In this document: positions 41,101-62,132 of the stretch, in pieces
How positions within the stretch are numbered: the first letter of the stretch is position 1
Layout: the number at the start of each line of letters is the position of its first letter
Assembly: GCF_049243985.1 (NCBI RefSeq)
Contig: NC_135381.1
Coordinates: 17,409,345 to 17,473,344 of the forward strand
Origin: Paroedura picta
Lineage: Eukaryota; Chordata; Lepidosauria; Squamata; Gekkonidae
Direction: 5' to 3'
Length of the DNA: 64,000 bases
Program-made: the position numbers and the translations under genes
The notes under the pieces: model-generated
Database searches by the model: none
The model's input: the letters and a program-made list of their open reading frames with translations, nothing else
What the model was told of the DNA's origin: nothing

Positions 41101-42812
41101 CTTGTTCCCCAGTTTTAAGGTAAGAAGGTTTTTACCCTCTTGGATAGTACCCTCCTCACCCCCCTCCAAGCAGGGCATCTAAACTAAAGGCACAAAGAGG
41201 CACCCACTTGACAAAGAAAAATCTGCCAGGATCAGATGAAGGGCTGAATAGAGCTGACCTGCCGCAGCTAGAACTGGGAGCTGCATCTGTGGGTGCCTTC
41301 TGGGAGAGACCTTTCTGTCATAGCTTTCTAAAAATAATACAAAAACCATTTAAATTACCTGTGTAAATCACAACAAGCCCCCCTCAGTTCTACCTCTCCT
41401 CCACCTGTTGAAGTACTTGGCGCTGCAGAGAGTGAGTTCTGAAGTTTCCTTTTTAGAAACTCTCCACTGTGAAGCCTCTCAGCTTCTCTGAAAGAAGGAA
41501 GCGGTATGCCTTTTTCTCTTGGATTATAACTTAAACCTTTATTGAGAGTGACTCAATTACAAAGTATATTTTGCATATAAAATTTCTCTATGTAAAATAT
41601 TCCTTTTGTTATGGCGAATGAAGGCCTGTTGTAACAAATACTTCCTTGAATTCAGCAACCTTATGAAGAAGAAATGAGGTTTAGATGTTTCCTTGAATAA
41701 GCCTTTGACTTTGGGCTCAAAATGAATCACACTGCCCACCTCCCAGGTTTGCCTTTGATTTTGCACTGAATCCATTGCTTGCTGTTTTCGGCTTGCCCCT
41801 GCTATATGCTTGAGAGACCTTAATGGAGGGAATGCATTTTCACCTTTCTTTGTACAATGCAGAAGTTTGCTACTTGTATCCTCCCCAGTAATAGCTTCTG
41901 CTCTGTTATTAAGCCACTATCTGTAGTAAGAAGGGAGGGTTGGTTTGTTTCACTAACTGGCAATAAAGGCCAAGCTCCTGAATCTTACAATATTTGGGGG
42001 TCACTTCTGCCATCACATCAAGGAATGAGGTAGTTATGCCTACCAAACATTCATTAAAATTGTAACTTGGGAATAGTTTATACATCTGTCAACTTATTTG
42101 AAATATTTGGGTAAGAATCAGCAAGCAGTTCTGCTTAATCAACAGCAGGTACATTTATATCCTGCATCTTTTACAGTGCTAGACTCCTGGCCTTTAAAAT
42201 CATAAAATGGCCCTTTAGAATTATTAGCCTTAAAAGAATTTGGCAGTGCCTTAAATACAAAGGACTATTTTTCCCTTTACTGTTGAAAGCATACATAATT
42301 TAACATAAAATTAGCATATATGATAATAGATGGGATAGAGATCTGTGAAGACTGATCTTTTACCCAATTGACCACTTCTGTAATGTCCTTTGCTCTCCCC
42401 CCCCCACACCCCCCACCTGAAAGCGGTCTCTAACAGAAGAGCTGTAGGTAAGAAATTCAGACAGCCCAAGTGATACAAAGAACTCTTTGGATCCTGCTCT
42501 ACAAGGCCACAACAGCAGGAGATAAATGTTTACCCTGTTCTTAAGGTCTGTGTTTTTAGTGCTACGAGGTTCTTTGTTTTTCAGATTATTTAGATCACTT
42601 GTCTCACCACATTCACTTTCTGGGGTGGATAAGATTTTGAACCCAAACAACATGGCACTTAATGGCATGCGCTACTTTAAAAATCCACAAGTGAAGCCCT
42701 GCCACTGATATCCCCCTATTTCAATTGTCTATCATGTCCAGAATTTTGTTTCTTCTTCATTGGCTAATGTCAAGTATGTCACTATCGATTCTCTGTATTT
42801 GCGATATTTTCA
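41101..42812. other. UPB1-GUCD1 tail-to-tail spacer
   Basis: No gene or recognised repeat. It may belong to the 3' UTR of one or both genes, given the poly(A) candidates at 42813 (+), 42848 (-) and 41538 (-). Confidence 0.4.
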
Positions 42813-42818
42813 AATAAA
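42813..42818 (+). terminator. UPB1: Candidate UPB1 poly(A) signal
   Basis: AATAAA in unique DNA about 2.67 kb after the UPB1 stop. The nearer AATAAA motifs at about 40435 belong to a repeat tail. Low certainty. Confidence 0.3.
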
Positions 42819-42847
42819 GTACATAGTGGATTATGCTGTATGGAAGT

Positions 42848-42853
42848 TTTATT
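42848..42853 (-). terminator. GUCD1: Candidate GUCD1 poly(A) signal
   Basis: AATAAA on the minus strand, giving a 3' UTR of about 1.4 kb for GUCD1. A second candidate is TTTATT at 41538-41543, which would make the two transcripts overlap. Confidence 0.35.
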
Positions 42854-44237
42854 TTAAACATCAGGGAAGCCCCATCTGAGCATGAGTGTAGTACTCATGA
42901 GGTAGAAAGTGGGTTCTGGCTAGCACCTGTCCTAAAACTCAGCTGAGAGGAATTTCCCTGTTTCAGTTCTGAATCTGCCTTTGCCTTGGAAGTCCACGAA
43001 TACTGTTAGCAACGGAGTTCTAGTCTCCAATTATAGGTCTGCAGCAGCTAATGAAGTTTCCCTTCTTACCCGCTAGCCCTCTGGTGATACTGCCAACTGT
43101 TGCCATTGCATTAGTTTCTAGATACGTTCTGACAGCACAGTGTCAGTTTAAAAGGCTGGGCCTGAGGGTGCCCATGGGCAAGCGTCACATGGGAACTACT
43201 GACAGGAGGAAGCTGTCTTCAGTCTTATGGGTGACAACTGTTCAAGTGGGAGCAACGTGGACCCCACTTCCATGTTTGAACGTGCTTTAAAGATACTCGA
43301 TTGTGCCAGGTTGGGACTGCCAAGTTAGCAAAGGGCTCTTCCCAAATTCACCTTTAAAACATTTTAACTTATTGAGGCAAAAAATTAGTACATTCAGGAT
43401 TCTGCAACCCTTCCCCCGAAGCCGCACTGGGGAAGCAAGCAGAGGATTCTGAAAATAAATGGGTGGCATGCAGTGAACAGGTCCACACCACCATTTCCGA
43501 GGTGGCAGTGCAGTCACCACGCAACAACTTTCCCCTTCACCTCCTGAAACCATCTTCTGAAAGCTCTTCCAGCCTACTGCTCAGCCATATCTGCTGAATC
43601 TGCTGAATGTGCAGATCCTTTCAGAAGAATGGCATAACCACACAGGTGTCCCTCTCTGCTTCAAAAGCAGCTGTAGGAATCTGCCTGTTTCGGTCTGTGG
43701 AACCCCTTTTTGGGCAACGAGGACTTCTTCTTCTTGCTGCCCAATCTCAAAAAGAGTTTATTCACTATGACCTAGGTGAAGGCGGTGTCTTTTGTTGCTT
43801 CTTCCTGCGCGGTGTCTTTTGTTGCTTCTTCCTGTGCCTACCCTTTCTCCAAATGCCCCCAAGTGATGACTTACATTTAATGGATTTGGTTTCGGAGAGT
43901 TTTATTCCTGGGAAGGAAAAGGGTCTGACATCCAACCGGAAAAAAGTCTGATTTTGCATTTTAAACTTAAGTGTGCAAAATTAAAATTAAGTACATACAC
44001 GTCCGTATGTATATAGCATAGTGTATGTACACAGGCTATTTCATCGTCAAGAATAAAAAGATGGAGATAGAACAACCACGTAGCTCTACCAACATCTCTA
44101 AAAGCATCCCTTGTTTGTAATCCTGCTGCAGTCTGGGAGCAAAGTCTCTGTAGCAGAAGTCCTGAGACAAGTCAGCTGCCCATAGAGGTGCTGGGCAGGC
44201 TGGGCCAATGACAAGCTGGAAGCACCAGATGCAGGTG
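42854..44237 (-). other. GUCD1: Probable GUCD1 3' UTR
   Basis: Mostly unique DNA downstream of the GUCD1 stop. It holds a 25-base tandem duplication (about 43783-43833, unit containing GTGTCTTTTGTTGCTTCTTC) and no other gene. The 114-residue open frame on the plus strand here has no recognisable domain. Confidence 0.4.
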
Positions 44238-51825
<7,588 letters not shown>

Positions 51826-52804
51826 GGCCGGCGGGCGAGCGTAGGACCAGGGAGCCGCTCAGGGGGCGGCCGCGGGCCCGGTCATGGTTCCCACGGCGGC
51901 GGTGGCGGTGGCGGCGGCTCTTCCGCCTCCTCCTCTTCCACGCTCGCTCCCTCCCTCCCGGGCCGGCAGAGGCGGAGCCGCCCAGTGGCGGGAGGCGAGG
52001 CGGTCGGATCGGGTTGAGTTGGGTTAGGCAGGGAAGGCTGTCAAACGATAGATTCAGGAGGGTAGCCGTGTCGGTCTGAAGTCGCGCCAGGTTTGAGTCC
52101 AGTGGCCTCCATGCTTGGGTGGAAACGGCTGGCAACAAGTCTCTCTTAATGACTTCTTTTCACAACTGGGAAACCGTCTGCCATTAGTCACTAGCCTTAA
52201 CAGTTTTATCCCCCCAATGTTTTTGTGGACGACAATTGGACCCAAAGGGCTGATTCGCTTTTCTAGCAAGGGATTTTCATACGGCCTGTTTGGGATGTTG
52301 TGAAGCTGTTTGCCAACTGGCTACTCATTTCCTCTCTCCTGAGATCTGCACTCTTTTGCTCCCTGATCCATTTTATCCGAGGAAGGGTGCGTGCACTCGA
52401 AAGCGCACGCCTCGGATACGTCTTGGCTGGTCTTAAAGGTGCCGCCGGACTCCATTGTCCTGTAAAAGGACGCCGCGCTGCGATCCCCTAGCATAGGAGA
52501 TGTTCTCAGGCACAGCCACAGTCTCCAACCAGCGTACATTCACACATGACTCTCTCTGACACGAGATGCTCCGTGAGGGCTGTTGGCAGGCCGCACTTCC
52601 CCATGGCGGGCCGAAGGAGCCGCTGGGGGTCGTGGGAGGAACTGCAGCAGTTCGCGGGACGCCTCGGCGTCTCTTGCCCCAGCACAGCAACTATGCCCCG
52701 GTAGCTGCGCTGGGGAGAGCCGCCTTTGCCCGCCTGCCTCCCGGAACTGTTGTCGAGGGCTTCTATTTCCCAGCCGGCCCGCTCAACTTGATGCACCTCG
52801 GATC
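51826..52804. promoter_or_regulatory. Divergent GUCD1/SNRPD3 promoter zone, interrupted by a repeat
   Basis: The GUCD1 start codon and the SNRPD3 first exon face away from each other about 1 kb apart, both in CpG-rich DNA. About 420 bases in the middle (52056-52475) are a Penelope-like repeat, so the unique promoter DNA is nearer 560 bases. Shared regulation is an inference from layout. Confidence 0.55.
52056..52475 (+). repeat. Penelope-like element inside the GUCD1/SNRPD3 promoter zone
   Basis: Arm GGGTAGCCGTGTCGGTCTGA, shortened, then the middle part (AACCGTCTGCCATTAGTC, CCAATGTTTTTGTGGACG) and the second arm with TGGTCTTAAAGGTGCCGCCG. Hammerhead-like core at 52377-52402, slightly changed. 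CpG-rich compared with other copies. Confidence 0.7.
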
Positions 52805-52938
52805 ATAGAGTTTACGGCGTGCGGAGCAGAGCGGCTACGAGTTTCCGGGTGATTGGCGCATTGTGCGTTGGGGTTCTGGAGAAGGGAAAGTCGTCTTTGC
52901 AGCAGCCGCCGCCGCCGCCGCCATCAGAACCCCGGACG
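52805..52938 (+). other. SNRPD3: Probable SNRPD3 5' non-coding exon
   Basis: CpG-rich stretch ending in a (CCG)n tract and a good donor, GGACG|GTGAGG at 52939. This fits a first exon spliced to 53723. The 5' limit is a guess; there is no transcript evidence. Confidence 0.5.
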
Positions 52939-53224
52939 GTGAGGAGCTTGGTCGATGCTGTGGAGGGGAAGGTTAGCGGGGTAGGCCTCGGGTGGTTTGG
53001 ATACGTTTGTGGTAGGCCCCCGGCCCGTCTAGTTTTCCTGCGCATGAGGTTTCCTAGAAGGCCTCTTCGCTTGGGTTCCCGCCTTCTCCCGATATTGGCT
53101 GCTCAGGGTCCCCGGTGCGGTGTGGGTTCTTCGAAAACCCGCTAGGCTCTTCGTGCGGCTATCGCTGTTCGGGTAGAAGAGTCAGAAATAGCCTCCTGTG
53201 GATCAATACTCCTCACATGTAAGG

Positions 53225-53354
53225 CAGGGGTAGTCAAACTGCGGCCCTCCAGATGTCCATGGACTACAATTCCCATGAGCCCCTGCCAGCTGGCAGGGGC
53301 TCATGGGAATTGTAGTCCATGGACATCTGGAGGGCCGCAGTTTGACTACCCCTG
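53225..53354. mobile_element. hAT-type foldback element in SNRPD3 intron 1
   Basis: Near-perfect 130-bp palindrome centred on GCCAGCTGGC. Identical 8-bp flanks ATGTAAGG (53217-53224 and 53355-53362). Confidence 0.88.
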
Positions 53355-53369
53355 ATGTAAGGAGTTCAG

Positions 53370-53500
53370 AGTCTGAGGAAGATGGCTTGCACTCGAAAGC
53401 TCACGCCTTGAATAAAATTTTGTTGGTCTTAAAGGTGCTACTGGATTCTGATTTTATTGTGCTACTTCAGACCAACACGGCCACCCATTTGAATCCCTCC
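53370..53500 (+). repeat. Penelope-like arm in SNRPD3 intron 1
   Basis: GTCTGAGGAAGATGGCTTGC, TTGTTGGTCTTAAAGGTGCT and CAGACCAACACGGCCACCC. Next to the foldback element at 53225. Confidence 0.65.
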
Positions 53501-53728
53501 TGTGGATTCTTTAAGTGGCCTGAAGATTTGGGGGGGGGGGGTCATCTCCCGCTCTACCCTTTCCTGCCTATAAAGGCTTGTCTGGTGGTGGTGCGTTTTT
53601 CCCCCTCAGCATCGATCCCCCTCCCAAAGCTGGTGTTCCTGAGCTTTCACATTGTCTTAAGTTTATAAGGTGAGAGGGGGCGATAATGTGACGAATGACC
53701 ATTTTACACTTTAACTCCTCAGCTTTGA

Positions 53729-56186
<2,458 letters not shown>

Positions 56187-56246
56187 CTTGGGACCCTCTC
56201 CTTGGGGAACTAAAAGCTGTTGGAAGCTAATTGTGTTATGTGTTCC

Positions 56247-56252
56247 AATAAA
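56247..56252 (+). terminator. SNRPD3: SNRPD3 poly(A) signal
   Basis: AATAAA 61 bases after the stop, followed by a GT/T-rich stretch (TGTGTTTC and TTCTGTTCTTTGG). This gives a very short 3' UTR. Confidence 0.8.
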
Positions 56253-56305
56253 TGTGTTTCTTAGAAAAATGTAATTCTGTTCTTTGGCATTAAGTTTGCT
56301 TTAAT

Positions 56306-56330
56306 CAGGGATAGTCAAACTGCGGCCCTC
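56306..56330. mobile_element. Terminal scrap of the hAT-type foldback family
   Basis: CAGGGATAGTCAAACTGCGG followed by CCCTC, then unrelated DNA. It is 54 bases downstream of the SNRPD3 poly(A) signal. Confidence 0.6.
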
Positions 56331-57141
56331 AGTGTAATGGTTCTGGAACAGGTTTAGGAAAAGGATGAGTGGGGCATCCTGTCATTGCAGCCTTCATGGA
56401 GGGCCACTGATCACTTTTCTGCTTATTATCCATCATTAGTACATGAACATTTGTTGTACAAAACTTCACTTAATCCAGAGACTAATTATGGTTGAGAAAA
56501 GAAACTGCATGTGGAACGTAGCTTGGTAACGAAATCTTATAACCATTAGCTGTTGAAATTTAGAAAGTAAACTAGAAATCTTGAGTAGCTACAGTATAAG
56601 CCAAAAAGGCTTCTATACCTTTAAAAAAAAACTTACCATTACATGCGCATACACAATTTCCCTTAGCACTAAACTGCAATAGCCACAGTGTGATATCTCC
56701 ACAAAGGAGTGTGGAAGAAACTGAAGAGCAACATGAAACTGTTTGTATTGCTTTCTTTCAATGAAAAGTGATGAGAGGTGTTCCAGTCTCGAAGAAAATC
56801 ACAGTGGTGCTGCTTCTGCAGGTGTATGTTGCTTCCTTTGGCTCCTGAAGTGCTCTGCATTTGAGGAGAAGGGACGATGTGCTCAGCCTCCAAAGTAGTA
56901 AAACCAACAACTTAAGAGGTTCTGAGAAATTAATTGCACTTGGTTGTGTTTGCTAGCGTAGCACTTGTTAAATACATTAACTTGTAATGAAGGCATTCCG
57001 TTTCATACAGGAAACGGTCCCACTCCATTAGCAACCATTCTGTACAGCAGGGCTTGAACTGAGAAACCTCTAGCTGTCCTGGAAGTCTATAGCAAACTTG
57101 CTCACACCGTATTAAAATATTCCACCTTCAGACAAAAGTCA

Positions 57142-57157
57142 TTTATTGTCCTTTATT
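57142..57157 (-). terminator. LRRC75B: Two candidate LRRC75B poly(A) signals
   Basis: On the minus strand two AATAAA hexamers occur ten bases apart (TTTATT at 57142-57147 and 57152-57157). Using them would give a 3' UTR of about 1.3 kb. Inferred from position only. Confidence 0.4.
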
Positions 57158-58482
57158 GCATACAGCAAACTCTGGGGAATACTGCATTGTCAGTTTCCAC
57201 CCTGGACATACTTTAAATAGGGGTGTACTTTTGGCTAGTAGGACCTCAAAAGAATATCGCCCCAAAATACCTTATTGATATTTTTTGGTTATTCTTTCAG
57301 CTGGATTTTATTTTTGCTATTTTTCTGGCTACCAAAATAGCAGAGCCCCAAAAATCCTGAATATTTTCGGGCCTGCCAGCTTCACAGCTGGAAGTGCAGA
57401 GGACATTTAAAGGGACCTGGGTCCCTTTAAATGCCCTGCACGTATGGAACTGAACAAATTTGGCATTCCGCAATATTTACCAAATCCAAATACTATACCA
57501 GTATTAGGATTTAGGAGTATTTGGAAATACAGATGTGGGGGGAGGTGGGTTTCAGTATACCCAACCCCCCAAAATATCAGTTATGTTTTGTTGTTTGTGG
57601 GTTTTTTCTTCTCTTTTTTACAACCCCCTAATTTTAATACAACTTTAAGTCTAGCCATCCCCAGTGGATGGCAAACAAGGCCGAGCTGTGATGTGTTTTA
57701 TGCTGGTTCGTTTCTCTGTATCGAGCTGCTCAAGTGGTACAAACATTCCTGCCCCTCCCTTTTCATACAGTGGCAGTATCTGCAGTCCTTGTTCCTTTTG
57801 ATCCCAAAGAGATGGAGTAGAGACACCCATCCCTGATGCCTGGGCTCCAAAAACCCTGACATTGCAACCCAGTCACATGTTTTCTTGATCTGCAGGCAGA
57901 GCTGAATGTGGGATTTCATTGCCCTTTGTCTGGAGAATGAAAACGCCACTGCAGTGGGGAGGGCGCTTGGCACAAGAGAGTAGCTTGTGCTTGCTCTTCT
58001 TGTCGAGGTCCTCCCGAGAAGTGGCCCAGCCTTTAAACGGAGAACCCTCACTGCGCATAGAAGTCATAGCCCCCTGAGACTTAATAAGCTGAGGGGAAGA
58101 AAGGGAAGCAAGAAGGCAGCAGCTTGTACATTATCCCAGCCAGTGCTGCATGGAGGTGGTTCTGAGTTCCTACAAATTGTCTGTCTACTGATGGGTCCCC
58201 TGTCATCGCGGTAAGTGACTGATGCCCTGTTATGAAATACATGAGATGAAGACTCTGGCTGTGAAGTGCAGCAAGCAGTCTGACTGGGAAAATGTGAAGT
58301 TGATCCGAGCTGCTAAAAGGCAAGAGAAGTGCCAAACAACTGATTGGAAGAGCTGGAGGTCTTTTGCCTGTACAGCACATGCTACTGCCACGGTATCATT
58401 CTTGCACAGGAGGTCTTATTGCCCAGGCCCCTTTCGCAGGACCGCTGGGGGAAAGACTTCGGCAGCCTTTGGCTGTGTCTTG

Positions 58483-58969
58483 TCACCTTGCAATGTTGTT
58501 GCCGCTGCCGCCGTCACTGTGTCTTCTACCGGTAGAGAGCTCAGAATCGCTATCGAGGGATTCGTAGATAGTGGGCAGGGTGGTCTGCAAATTGAGACGC
58601 TTACGCAAGCCAACCAGCAGAGGCTGAGGCATAGAAGACACGTCTACATTGTTGCCAAGGTCAATCCAGGCCAAGCAAGGGAACCGGTTCATGTCCTTCA
58701 TGGCATCAGTCAATTCTTTTACAGTGGCTTTGGTCAGACGGTTCCCGTTGAGGGAGAGATGGGTGAGCTTGGGCAGGGACCACAGAAAAGGAAGCAGGAG
58801 GTGCATATTGTCATCGTTCAAGTCAGTGAAGCTCAGGTCCACCGTGCTGAGGCTGTGGCCATTGTTCTGCAGGTAATAGGCCATGCGATGGATGTCCTGT
58901 GTGGAAAGAGGGATCCCTGATAGATCCACAGCATCGTGGCTCAGCTTCTTCCTTAAGCTGTTCTTCAGA
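58483..58969 (-). CDS. LRRC75B: LRRC75B last coding exon with LRRs
   Basis: Encodes LKNSLRKKLSHDAVDLSG and the leucine-rich repeats (LSTVDLSFTDLND, LTHLSLNGNRLT, LAWIDLGNNVDV), then a serine-rich tail ending GGSGNNIAR and TGA. Acceptor CTCTCTAG. The tail differs strongly from the human tail. Confidence 0.95.
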
Positions 58970-61900
58970 CTAGAGAGAGAGAGAGTGCAGATTGAGGAGG
59001 ATTAGGGACCTTGGTACTTAAAGGCCGTCAGGGCAGGCAGAAACAGCTTGGTAATGCTATCTTGGTTCCTTTGAGTGGCATCCCTCTCTGGATTAAGAAT
59101 AACCCCCAAAACTGCAGGCCAAACTAATGCGGCTAGGTCTCTGTGAAAGAGTTGCAACAGCTTAAGAAAATTCAGTGTTTTAAGGATACCCATGGTTTAA
59201 GGTCTTCCTGTTGCACAAAGCCTAAACTTGTGTCACTCACTCATTCCATCCTGCAATAGTTTTGCAGTATCGTAAAAGGTATTTTGGGTGCATTGGTATG
59301 TTAAGCAAAGTGGTTCCCAGAACTGATCTTACAGTGCTTTCAAAGAATGTTAGGATTTCAGAAAACGCATAGATATGCAACCTGTAGTTTCCAGCAGATG
59401 GAAATGACTTCCTGTCAGGTGACTTTTGTACCTGGAAACTCTAACATAGGAATGAAAGTGGTGATGACTTCTACAAGCCACCTAGCTTGTTCAGCAAAAT
59501 ACCCAAAATGGCCTGCAGGAAAACTCAGGTAGCTTTTCAATACATCTAAGGAGTGACAGGATAATACCAGAGGCTACCACTGCAACTCATGTTCTAGAAT
59601 ATTGCAACTTAACTGGAGCAAATCAGTTTGCCACAGTGGAGGCTCAGCCTGTTGGGCTTTATTAGGAAAGTTGCTGCTATTTAAACAAGGAAGTGGAAAC
59701 TGAACAAACTGAACTGGGATGTGAGGCAGCTCTTTGTCCTCTAAGCTGATTCTCCCTCATCTTGCCAGGAAACAGGCTGCTGTGGGAAGGAATGTTCTTT
59801 TTTTCATTCAACTTAGGTATGGCTTTGAAATAGACTACCTTGTGCCATGCCCATGATTGGTATCTGCCCCCCACCCAATATTATAGATACAGCAAATATG
59901 TATCTGCATGTACCGGTAGTACTCCCTGAACAGCTCAGTTTTTAAGCCTCCTATGCGCATCTGGGGCCAATTGTGGCTCCTTGCGGTACCTGTGACATAT
60001 GTATAGTATTCATGTACCTATCATTAATTCGTACCACATGCAAAGCTGCTGTCAGGGCCTTGCTAACAAAGCTACGTTCTAGATGAGCCCTTGGTTGGGG
60101 ACATGTACTCTTTTAACCTTCTCTGGAGCTCTTGCATCCAAATCCCTCCTTCCCCACCCTTCCTCACTTCCACTTGCTCCCTTCCTCCAGCCAAGCCTGT
60201 CTCATTTCCATCCCAGATACCCTTCTTTTCCATGCCTGGGTTTCTTCTTGCAATAGTCCCCCTTAAGTTTATCTTGTGCGGACTGGGGCTGGGGGAGAGA
60301 GGTAGCACAACTGTGGGGAGGGAAATGCCATTTGTTGCTATGCTGATTGTAGAAGGGAACTGCTAGGTGCCTTCCTTGAATGTTCAGCGCTATTTTCACA
60401 CAGAAAGGTGGATGGCTGGGGAAGAGGGGTGGTTTTCATAGGCAGAATATCCTTCCAGGAGCACCAGCTGGCCCCTTATTGATGTGCTTCCTGCCGTTCT
60501 TGCTAATGCCCAGCCAGGATCAAGAGGCTTACACTTGCACCTGCCCTATTTCACTTTCAACCCCTACCCCCCAATCTGCATTGCTCACCTTGCCTGTGAC
60601 TTCTGACGCGGCTTGCTGTGCTGTTGCCATTTTGAATGAGGAGTCAAGTGATAAATCAGCTGCCGGCAGATCCGGTCTGCAGACTTCCAGGGGTCATATT
60701 CCTGAAACCAAACAAATCTAAACTATTAGCAGGGACTTGGTGGTTTCAGTTTCTATAGCACAACAAAACAAAATCAGAGTCCAGTGGCAGCTTTAAGACC
60801 AACAAAGATTTATTCAAGGCGTGAGCTTTTGAGTGCAAGCACTCTTCGTCAAACAATATATTCCCACTGTCATGATGGTCAGTTCATAGTCTGAGGAAGA
60901 GTGCTTGCACTCGAAAGCTCACGCCTTGAATTAATCTTTGTTGGTCTTAAAGGTCCCATTGCACTCTGATTTTGTTTTGTTGTGTGGCTTCAGACCAACA
61001 CAGCTACCCACTTGAATCTTTCTATCGCACAATGATAGAACAGAGTGGAGACTAGGAGAAGCCCAAGACAAAAGGTCGGGGACTACTACAGATAAACTGG
61101 GAGGTGTAGGTGACAATGAGCTACAGTACAATTAAACCTCTCTGTCTTTCATCATTTATGAGCAACCCCCTCATCTAACAGTAACAATGGAACGCTTAAC
61201 AGAGATGTAAGTTCTGGGATCAGACCTTGCAGCAAACCCAGAAGCACCTACACTGTCCCCACATCTAATACCAGTCCCCTAATAACACTAGCTACATTAT
61301 CTTGGGCTCATCCTCCTAGTGAGATGTCATCTGTCAGCAATGTTCTGCTGTTCTTAAAGCAAAAATGCCAGCACCTACACAAAAGAGTAAATGGACCTTT
61401 GAGCTTTCAGAAATCAGGGGGGAATCTTTTGATCTCCCAGGATACGCGGTTGCTGATCTTGGGACCATTCCATAGCAGAAGAATGTCAAAGGGATACTTC
61501 ACTGTCAAAACCACTAATGTAGAATTTATCAGGAAGTTTCATACTGTCTAATTAAGAATCTACAGGGGTTCCTGGTTCCTCTCATATGAGCAAGACTGTA
61601 GTAAGAATGTTTTATGATCCCTCAGTGTTGTTGTGAGTGCCAGATATTTGAGCTTTGCATGGAAATGCAAGAGACAGAAACTGACATTTCACTGACCCCA
61701 CAATTCACATTTCTTCCTCCACACCTCTTTCCACCGAGGACACGCGACATGCAATAAATGGGTTCTAGTCAACTAAACTTCTGGCACAACAAATCTGGTA
61801 GGTTTAGGGTGAGGCAGTGCTGTGTGCATTCTGAAGTTATTTACTGGAAACTGCAGAATTCTCTGGGGAAAAACATTTCCCCCCAGGCCTTCACATTTAC

Positions 61901-62132
61901 CTGGGCACCTCTGGCAGCCTGACTAGCCCTCCTGTTTTCTCTAAGTAAGCAAACTGTACAAAGATATTTCTCTTCCACCCAAGTGGTAAGCAATGAAACT
62001 CACCTTCTTGGGGCACTGCAGGTCTCTGGCTAGGCTCATCAGCAGGTCATGGGAGATGGGATCCACAAGGTTGAGAAAGGCTGCATTCTTATAGAGAACT
62101 TCACTAAGAAAAGTCCCTTCTAGTCCAAGATC
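58483..62132 (-). CDS. LRRC75B: LRRC75B, three 3' coding exons; first exon not found
   Basis: Leucine-rich-repeat protein of the LRRC75 (FAM211) family; function poorly known. In transcript order the exons are 62132-62004 (43 codons), 60701-60589 (37 codons plus two bases) and 58969-58483, giving the C-terminal 242 residues. Matches to human include VDPISHDLL, RICRQLIYHLTPHSK, VDLSGIPLSTQD, LSLNGNRLT, WIDLGNNVDV and QPLLVGLRKRL. Phases agree and all visible splice sites are GT/AG. Human has roughly 59 more residues upstream, basic and RER-rich; nothing like them is seen on the minus strand up to 64000, so exon 1 probably lies beyond the window. A 232-residue open frame on the plus strand across the last exon is a shadow. 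Confidence 0.94.
60589..60701 (-). CDS. LRRC75B: LRRC75B internal exon (EYDPWKS...SQA)
   Basis: Thirty-seven codons plus two bases: EYDPWKSADRICRQLIYHL, then TPHSKWQQHSKPRQKSQA. Acceptor GTTTCAG, donor AAG|GTGAGC. The human KTQSCLK junction reads KSQASLK here. Confidence 0.93.
60755..61018 (+). repeat. Penelope-like inverted repeat, both arms, LRRC75B intron
   Basis: Both arms are present: AAGACCAACAAAGATTTATT with GGCGTGAGCTTTTGAGTGC, and the inverted arm CACTCGAAAGCTCACGCC with TTGTTGGTCTTAAAGGTC. Only about 50 bases separate them. Hammerhead-like core at 60891-60916 in the second arm. Confidence 0.7.
62004..62132 (-). CDS. LRRC75B: LRRC75B internal exon (DLGLE...CPKK)
   Basis: Forty-three codons beginning DLGLEGTFLSEVLYKNAAF and ending LARDLQCPKK. 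Acceptor CCCTTAG, donor AAG|GTGAGT. Confidence 0.94.

Noticed and set aside
43607-43951. 114-codon open frame on the plus strand
   Set aside because: Lies in the GUCD1 3' UTR region; its odd FCCFFL repeats come from a tandem DNA duplication.
58222-58920. 232-codon open frame on the plus strand
   Set aside because: Antisense of the LRRC75B last exon; the minus frame matches a known protein with correct splice sites.
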